This document shows positions 1 through 5,600 of a stretch of 7,317 nucleotides of DNA, piece by piece (the first letter of the stretch is position 1; each line of letters opens with the position of its first letter). The notes below the pieces were generated by a model. That model was not told the DNA's origin and searched no databases. It saw only the letters and a list, made by a program, of their open reading frames with translations. The stretch is from Microtetraspora glauca (GTDB lineage Bacteria; Actinomycetota; Actinomycetes; Streptomycetales; Streptomycetaceae): the NCBI GenBank assembly GCA_000721275.1, contig JOFO01000101.1, positions 1-7,317 of the forward strand. Reading direction: 5' to 3'. Both the position numbers and the translations under genes were made by a program.

Positions 1-1
1 T

Positions 2-241
2 CATCTGGAGCCGGCGGCTGGTCTGGCGGGTCTGGTGAAGGTGCTGCTGTCGATGGAGCGGGGCGTGGTTCCGCCGTCGCTGCATGTGGTGCGGCCCAAT
101 GACCACATCCGTTTCGAGGAGACGCCGTTCTTCCTGGCGGACCGGGTCATGGAGTGGCCGCGTCCCGAGGGCGGTCCGCGTCGTGGTGCGGTGAGCGCGT
201 TCGGGATGGGCGGCGTCAACGCCCACGTCATCCTGGAGGAG
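2..241 (+). other. Ketosynthase domain, C-terminal fragment
   Basis: About 80 residues of a KS that begins upstream of the window. The fragment starts just after the catalytic His-containing GH motif (the H of HLEPAAG is its first residue) and ends at the AFGMGGVNAHV motif that closes the KS fold. The Cys active site and HGTGT motif are outside the window, so elongation competence cannot be judged. Codon wobble here is G/T-rich and changes sharply near base 208. Confidence 0.93.
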
Positions 242-2626
242 GCGCCCGCCGCCCCCGCCCGGGACGTACCCGTCCCGGAGTCGTTCGTGGTGCGCGTCAC
301 CGGCGCGGACGAGACGGCCGTACGGACACTGGCCGCCGCGTACGCCGCCCGCTTCGAGACGGCGCGCGACGCCGCCGAGACCGCCGACCTGTGCCACACC
401 GCCAACACCGGCCGGTCCGCACTCGAGTTCCAGACCGCCGTGCACGGACGCTCGGCGGCGGACCTCGCGGCGGCGCTCCGCTCCGTCGCGGACGGGTCCC
501 TGCCCGTCGCCCGCGTCGACATCGACCTCACCGCCGACGCGGCGGCGGCCCTCAGCGGGACCACCGCCGCCCCCGGCCGCCCGGCCGGCGCGGCGGAGCT
601 GGCCAGGGCCGGGTACGCGCACGTCGACTGGGCCGGGCTGTCCCCCGCGGGAGCCCGCGTCACGGACCTGCCCACCTACCCGTTCGCCGGGACTCCGTTC
701 TGGCGCGGCCCCGAGGAGGCCGAGCACCCCGACCACGCCGCGACCCCGGCGCGCGACGGGCGGCCGGGCACACCGGCCGTACGGGTCCGGTGGCACGCCC
801 GCGCCCTGACCCCGGCGACCTCCGCCGGACCGGCGACGGTGAGCCTGGCCGCCGCCGACCCCGCCCTCGGGCAGGCCCTGACCGGGCTGCTGCGGGATCG
901 GGGCGTGACCGTCGTCGCGCCCGGCGCGCCCGCCGACGCCGCCCTCGTGGTCGGCGCCCGGGACACCCGCCTCGCGGACCCCGCCGAGATCGGCGCGTTC
1001 TGGGCGGAGCTGGGCGACCTGATGAGGACGCTGCCGCAGCGTGCCGGTGTGCTCTGGGCCTCGTTCGGCGGGGTGGATCTCCACTCCGCCGCCCGGCCCG
1101 GTCACACCGCGCAGGACTCGCCCGCCGCGCACGGCGGCGGCGCCGGTCTGGACCCGGTCCGGGCCGCGACCGCCATGGCCGTACGGGCCGCGGGCGCCGA
1201 GGGCCGCCGGCCCACCGCCGTCGTCCACCTGGACCCCGCCGACCCGGCCGCCGCCCAGGCCGCCCACCTGGCCGCCGAGCTCGCCGCACTGGCGTCCGGC
1301 GCCCCGGAAGGCCCCTCCGGTGCCGACCCGGCCGACGCGGGGACCACCGTCGCCGCCTACCGGAAGGGCGTCCGCTACGTCCCGGAGACCGCGCCCGCCC
1401 GGCCCGGCCGCCCGTACTCCCTCCCGGACGAGGGCTACTGCCTGGTCACCGGGGGACTCGGAGCCGTCGGGCTGCGGCTGACCGAGCGTCTCGTCGCGCG
1501 AGGCGCCCGGCGCGTCGCCGTCGTCGGCCGGTCGGCCCTCGACGCCACCCGCGCACAGGCGCTGCGGGAGCTGGCGGACGGCGGCGCCGAGGTCGAGTAC
1601 CTGCCGTGCGACGTCTCCGACCCGGCGGCCCTCGCCGCCGTCGCGGACCGGCTCGGCCGGCGCTGGGGCCGGCTCGTCGGCGTGGTGCACGCCTCCGGCC
1701 GGGTCAACCCCTTCGGGGCGATGCACCGCCGCCCCTGGAGCGACGCCGAGAAGGTGCTCGCGCCCAAGGTGGCCGGCTCGCTGCACGTCGTCCGCCTGGC
1801 CAAGGAGCGGCGCGCCGACTTCGCCGTCCTCGTCTCCTCCATCGCCGGCACCCAGGCCCTGGCGGGCCGCGGACTGGTCGACTACAGCCTCGCCAACGCC
1901 TTCCAGCTGGCGCTCGCCGAGCGGGAGGACGACGAGGTCACCGCGGTCACCGCGCACGCCTGGCCGGACTGGACGGGCATCGGGATGAAGGCCGACGAAA
2001 CCTTCTCCGCCGCGTACTCGGTCGGTGCCGAGGAAGCGCTCGACGCGTTCATCGACCACCTGCGGTCGGGCGGCGCCGTCGTCTTCCCCGGCACCGCGCC
2101 CGCCACGGCGGGGGAGCGGCCCGCGGCCACCGCCGCGCCGGTCGTCCCGGCCGCGGTACCGGCCGCGCCCGCCGCCGCCCCGGCCATCGCCCCCGCCGGG
2201 GCCGGGACGGAGGCGGCGGGAGCCCGGCGGGACACCACCGCCATGCGCGCCCGCGTCCGGGACGCCTTCCTCCACGTGCTGGGGGAGGACCCCGGTGACC
2301 GGCCCCTCCAGGGGCTCGGCCTGGACTCCCTGATGATCGCCGAACTGACCACCGCCCTCGAACGGGGCGGCGGCCTCACCGTCGACCCGTCCCTCCTCAT
2401 GCGGGCCCGTACGGCCGACGGCATCGCGGCCGAACTCGCCGCCCTCGCCGGACCCGCCGACCCGGCCGTACCCGCCGGTCCTCCGGCGCCCACGGCCCCG
2501 CCCGCGCCCGCACCCGCGGCGCACACCTCCGCGCCCGACCACGACGGGACCGCCGGCTCCGCCCTCAGCGCCCTGCTGCGCCCCCTGCTCGACCGCGACG
2601 GCGGACGCGGGGTGGTCCGCGCATGA
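2..2626 (+). CDS. Modular type I PKS subunit, C-terminal part: (KS)-KR-ACP, probably trans-AT; 5' partial
   Basis: The protein extends and reduces a polyketide chain held on its ACP in the cytoplasm. The frame is open from base 2, and its first residues (HLEPAAGLAGLVKVLL) are the conserved C-terminal KS segment, so the true start lies upstream; the GTG at 35 is internal. Residues are counted from base 2, giving 874 before the TGA. Order: KS end (1-80, closing with AFGMGGVNAHVI), linker (80-230, ending LPTYPF at 223-228), structural half of the KR (about 255-470), catalytic KR (475-700), Ala/Pro linker, ACP (745-815, Ser776) and an Ala/Pro tail with a short Leu-rich helix at the end that could be a docking element. 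No AT lies between KS and KR, which fits a trans-AT module. The next PKS gene follows after 26 bases, so the two are almost certainly cotranscribed. The PKS assignment is very secure; the trans-AT assignment is an inference. Confidence 0.95.
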   Translation, partial: HLEPAAGLAGLVKVLLSMERGVVPPSLHVVRPNDHIRFEETPFFLADRVMEWPRPEGGPRRGAVSAFGMGGVNAHVILEEAPAAPARDVPVPESFVVRVTGADETAVRTLAAAYAARFETARDAAETADLCHTANTGRSALEFQTAVHGRSAADLAAALRSVADGSLPVARVDIDLTADAAAALSGTTAAPGRPAGAAELARAGYAHVDWAGLSPAGARVTDLPTYPFAGTPFWRGPEEAEHPDHAATPARDGRPGTPAVRVRWHARALTPATSAGPATVSLAAADPALGQALTGLLRDRGVTVVAPGAPADAALVVGARDTRLADPAEIGAFWAELGDLMRTLPQRAGVLWASFGGVDLHSAARPGHTAQDSPAAHGGGAGLDPVRAATAMAVRAAGAEGRRPTAVVHLDPADPAAAQAAHLAAELAALASGAPEGPSGADPADAGTTVAAYRKGVRYVPETAPARPGRPYSLPDEGYCLVTGGLGAVGLRLTERLVARGARRVAVVGRSALDATRAQALRELADGGAEVEYLPCDVSDPAALAAVADRLGRRWGRLVGVVHASGRVNPFGAMHRRPWSDAEKVLAPKVAGSLHVVRLAKERRADFAVLVSSIAGTQALAGRGLVDYSLANAFQLALAEREDDEVTAVTAHAWPDWTGIGMKADETFSAAYSVGAEEALDAFIDHLRSGGAVVFPGTAPATAGERPAATAAPVVPAAVPAAPAAAPAIAPAGAGTEAAGARRDTTAMRARVRDAFLHVLGEDPGDRPLQGLGLDSLMIAELTTALERGGGLTVDPSLLMRARTADGIAAELAALAGPADPAVPAGPPAPTAPPAPAPAAHTSAPDHDGTAGSALSALLRPLLDRDGGRGVVRA
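782..2101 (+). other. Ketoreductase domain (structural half plus catalytic half)
   Basis: NADPH-dependent reduction of the beta-keto group to a hydroxyl on the ACP-bound chain. The N-terminal half (about residues 260-470) is the degenerate Rossmann structural subdomain. The catalytic half begins with the nucleotide-binding TGGLGAVG at 483-490. The short-chain dehydrogenase residues are present: Lys589 (in APKVAGS), Ser612/613 (VSSIAG), Tyr628 and Asn632 (YSLAN). It should therefore be active. The LDD motif of B-type KRs is replaced by VNP (residues 568-570), and no Trp sits shortly before Tyr628. Lack of LDD leans towards an A-type (L-hydroxyl) outcome, but these rules are weak for trans-AT KRs. 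Confidence 0.92.
2234..2446 (+). other. Acyl carrier protein domain
   Basis: About 70 residues with the phosphopantetheine attachment motif GLDSL, Ser776 of the partial protein (codon at 2327). It is preceded by an Ala/Pro linker (about 2100-2225) and followed by an Ala/Pro-rich tail and a terminal SALSALLRPLL helix. It carries the beta-hydroxyacyl chain made by the KR and must pass it to the KS of the following protein. No tryptophan follows the DSL motif; such a Trp is a marker of ACPs used in beta-branching. Confidence 0.92.
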
Positions 2627-2640
2627 CCGGCGAGCGACAC

Positions 2641-2647
2641 GAAAGGA
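2641..2647 (+). promoter_or_regulatory. Ribosome binding site of the downstream PKS gene
   Basis: GAAAGGA lies 5 bases before the GTG at 2653 and matches a Shine-Dalgarno core (AAGGA-like) at normal spacing. It favours GTG 2653 over the in-frame ATG at 2623. That ATG overlaps the upstream stop (ATGA) but has only a weak G-rich stretch in front of it. Confidence 0.7.
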
Positions 2648-2652
2648 CAACT

Positions 2653-5600
2653 GTGAGCGAGCTCGACACCCGCATCGCCGTCATCGGCCTCGCGGTAAGG
2701 CTCCCCGGCGCCGAGGACGTGACCGACCTGACGGCCATGCTGGGCGGCGACGGCGTCGAGGTCGGCGAGGTCCCGCCGAGCCGGTGGGCCCGCCACCTGT
2801 ACCTCGGCGAGGCGCCGCACCGCGGCACCCACCACCGGGGCGCCTTCCTGGTCGACCCGTTCTCCTTCGACCACGAGGCCTTCGGCATGACCGCCGAGGA
2901 CGCCGTCCTCCTCGACCCGCAGCAGCGGGTCATGCTGGAGGTCGGCGCCCGGGCCCTGGAGGACTCGGGCTACCTGGGCGCGCGCCGCAGGCTCGACGCG
3001 GGCGTGTTCATCGGCGCCCGGATGAACGCCTACGGCTTCGACCGGGGCCGCGGCACGGTCGCGCCCGGCGGCCTCCCGGACCCGCCGGCGTCCGGCCCGG
3101 CCGGCGCCGCCGGGCCCGGCCCGGCCGCCCTGTGGGGCCGCTCGCAGAACTTCATGGCGGCCTGGCTGTCCGACCGCTTCGACCTCGCGGGCCCCAGCCT
3201 CGTCGTCGACACGGCCTGCTCCTCGTCGCTCTCGGCGGTCTGGCTCGCCTGCCAGAGCCTCGCGTCCGGAAGCTGCGAGGTGGCCCTCGTCGGCGCGGTC
3301 GACCTGCTGATCGACCCGCTGACCTTCGTCCTCCTCTCCCGCACCGGGGCGCTCTCACCGGACGGGCTCTGCCACACCTTCGACAGCCGGGCCAACGGCT
3401 ACGTCCCCGGCGAGGGGGCCGCCGCCCTGGTGCTGAAGCCGATGGCGGCGGCGCTGCGCGACGGGGACCTGGTCCTCGGCGCGATCAGCGGGGTCGCGGT
3501 CAACAACGACGGCCGCACCATGGGCGTCACCACGCCCAACCTGGAAGCCCAGATCGACCTGCTCGACAAGGTGTACCGGACCGTCGACCCGGCGACCGTG
3601 CAGTACGTCGAGGCGCACGGCACCGGCACCGCCATCGGCGACCCCATCGAGGTGCGGGCCCTCACCGAGGTCTTCGGGCGCCACGGCGTGCCGCGCAACT
3701 CGGTCGCGCTCGGCTCGGTCAAGCGCCGGATCGGCCACCTCCACTCGGCCTCGGGGCTTGCCGGACTCGCGAAGATCATCGTGTCGCTGCGCGAGGGCAC
3801 CGTACCGGCCGTGGCCGTCGAGTCCCCGAACCCCCGCCTCAACCTGGCCGACAGCCCCTTCCACCTGCCCGAGACCGCCCGGCCCTGGCCCGACGCGCCG
3901 GTCCGCCGGGCCGCCGTGAGCGGCTTCGGCTTCGGCGGCACCAACGCGCACGTCGTGGCCGAGGCGGTCCCCGCCCCGGCCCGCCGGACCGGGACGGCTC
4001 CCGCCGGGGCCCGTCGGCCCGTCCACGTCCTGACGCTCTCCGCCGACACCGCCTACGGGCTGCGCGAACTGTGCGCCCAGTGGGTCCAGTTCCTGCCGTC
4101 CCTCCAGGACCGGCCGGAGGAGCTGGCCGACGTGTGCACCACCGCCCGGCTCGCCCGCCCGCACCGCGCCGTCCGGCTGGCCGTCGTCGGCGAGGACGCG
4201 CGGGAGCTGACGGCCGCCCTGCGCGCCAGGCTCCTGACGCCCGGAGCCCCCGGCACCGGCGCCGGCACGTCCCGCGCCACCGTCTCCGTACGTCCCGAGG
4301 CCGCCGCCGCGCCACCCGCGTGGCTCACCGCCCTCGACCGCTCCACCCCCGCCGTGCACGAGGTCGTGCGCCTCTTCGAGACGGCCACCGGCACCCCGTT
4401 CGCCGCGTTCTCCGGCGAACTGCTCCGCATTCTCTCCGGGGTCGCCCTCGCCATCGCGCTGCGCGACCTGGGGCTGCCCGGCAGCGCCGTCGACCTCCCG
4501 CCCGGCTGGGAGGCGGTCGCCGACTTCGTACGGGGCGGCCTGCCGCTGGAGCAGGCGCTCGGCGAGGTCCTGCGGCGCGACGGCGACCCGGCCCGCGACG
4601 CCGGACACCCGGACACCGCCGCCTTCGGCACCGGCGGCCCCGACGTCGGCGCGCGCCTGGCCGGGGCGCACGACGAGCGGACCGCCGCGACCGTACTGGC
4701 CGCGATCGCCGCCGAACTTTTCGAGGCCGGACGGGACATCGACTGGGCCGCGTTCCAGAAGAGCACCGGCGCCGCCGCGTGGAGCAAGCGCCTGCTGCCC
4801 GTCGCCCAGCCGCGCGGACGCGCCCTGGACCTCGCCGAGCCGCTGCGGTCCGCCGAACCGGGCTCGCCCGCCGAGCTGGTGGCCGACGACGGCCCCGCCG
4901 GATACACCTACGCCCGGGTCTTCGGGCCCGGCGAGGTGCCCATCGCCCAGCACTCCGTGTACCGCACGCTGATGCTCCCGGGCGTCGCCTGGTTCGACTT
5001 CCTGCGCGAGGGCGCCGCCCTGCGCGGCGAGCCGTTCCACGGCGCGACGGACGTCCTCTTCCACCGTCCCCTCATCCCCGCCGGGGCGCGCCGTGTGGTC
5101 GGCCGGGTCGACGGGGACGGGCGGTTCCGGGTGGAGGACGGCGAGACCGGCGACGTCTTCGTCACCGGCCGCCTCGCCACCCGTGCCGAGCCGGCGCCCC
5201 GCCTCCCGGTCGCCGCCCTGCTGGCCGACTGCGCCGGCTCCGCCCTCCACGCTGGTTCCGGCATGTACCGGTGGCTGCGGCGCATCGGCTACCACCACGG
5301 GCGCTACTACCGGAACATCTCCTGGGTGGCGAGCCTGCCGGACGGCGGGACCCTCGCCCGGATCGAGGGCCCTCGCCAGCGCGAGCTGAACCCGCCCGGC
5401 GTCCAGCTCTTCCCGGGCCTCCTGGACAGCGTGACCGTGGCGGCCATCGACCCGGCCAACCCGGTCTTCGGCACCGCCGAGGCCTCCGCGTTCATCCCGC
5501 TGTCGGTCGGCCGGCTCGACGTCCTGGGCCCGCTGGACGACGCCGCGTACGTCCGTACCGAGATCGCCTTCTGGAACGACGAGGCGTGCCGGGTCACCCA

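Noticed and set aside
154..2298. + strand open frame overlapping the KR gene
   Set aside because: Arg/Pro-rich translation in a shifted frame of the KR-ACP gene; the real frame carries Rossmann, KR and ACP motifs.
2623..2652. ATG at 2623 (ATGA overlap) as start of the second gene
   Set aside because: In frame and possible, but the GAAAGGA site 5 bases before GTG 2653 is the better initiation signal, and the extra residues show no conserved content.
4951..5442. Assigning the DH as a pyran synthase or enoyl isomerase
   Set aside because: His767, Pro776 and Asp925 are all retained, and the altered residues do not clearly match either variant by eye. It is left as a variant DH.
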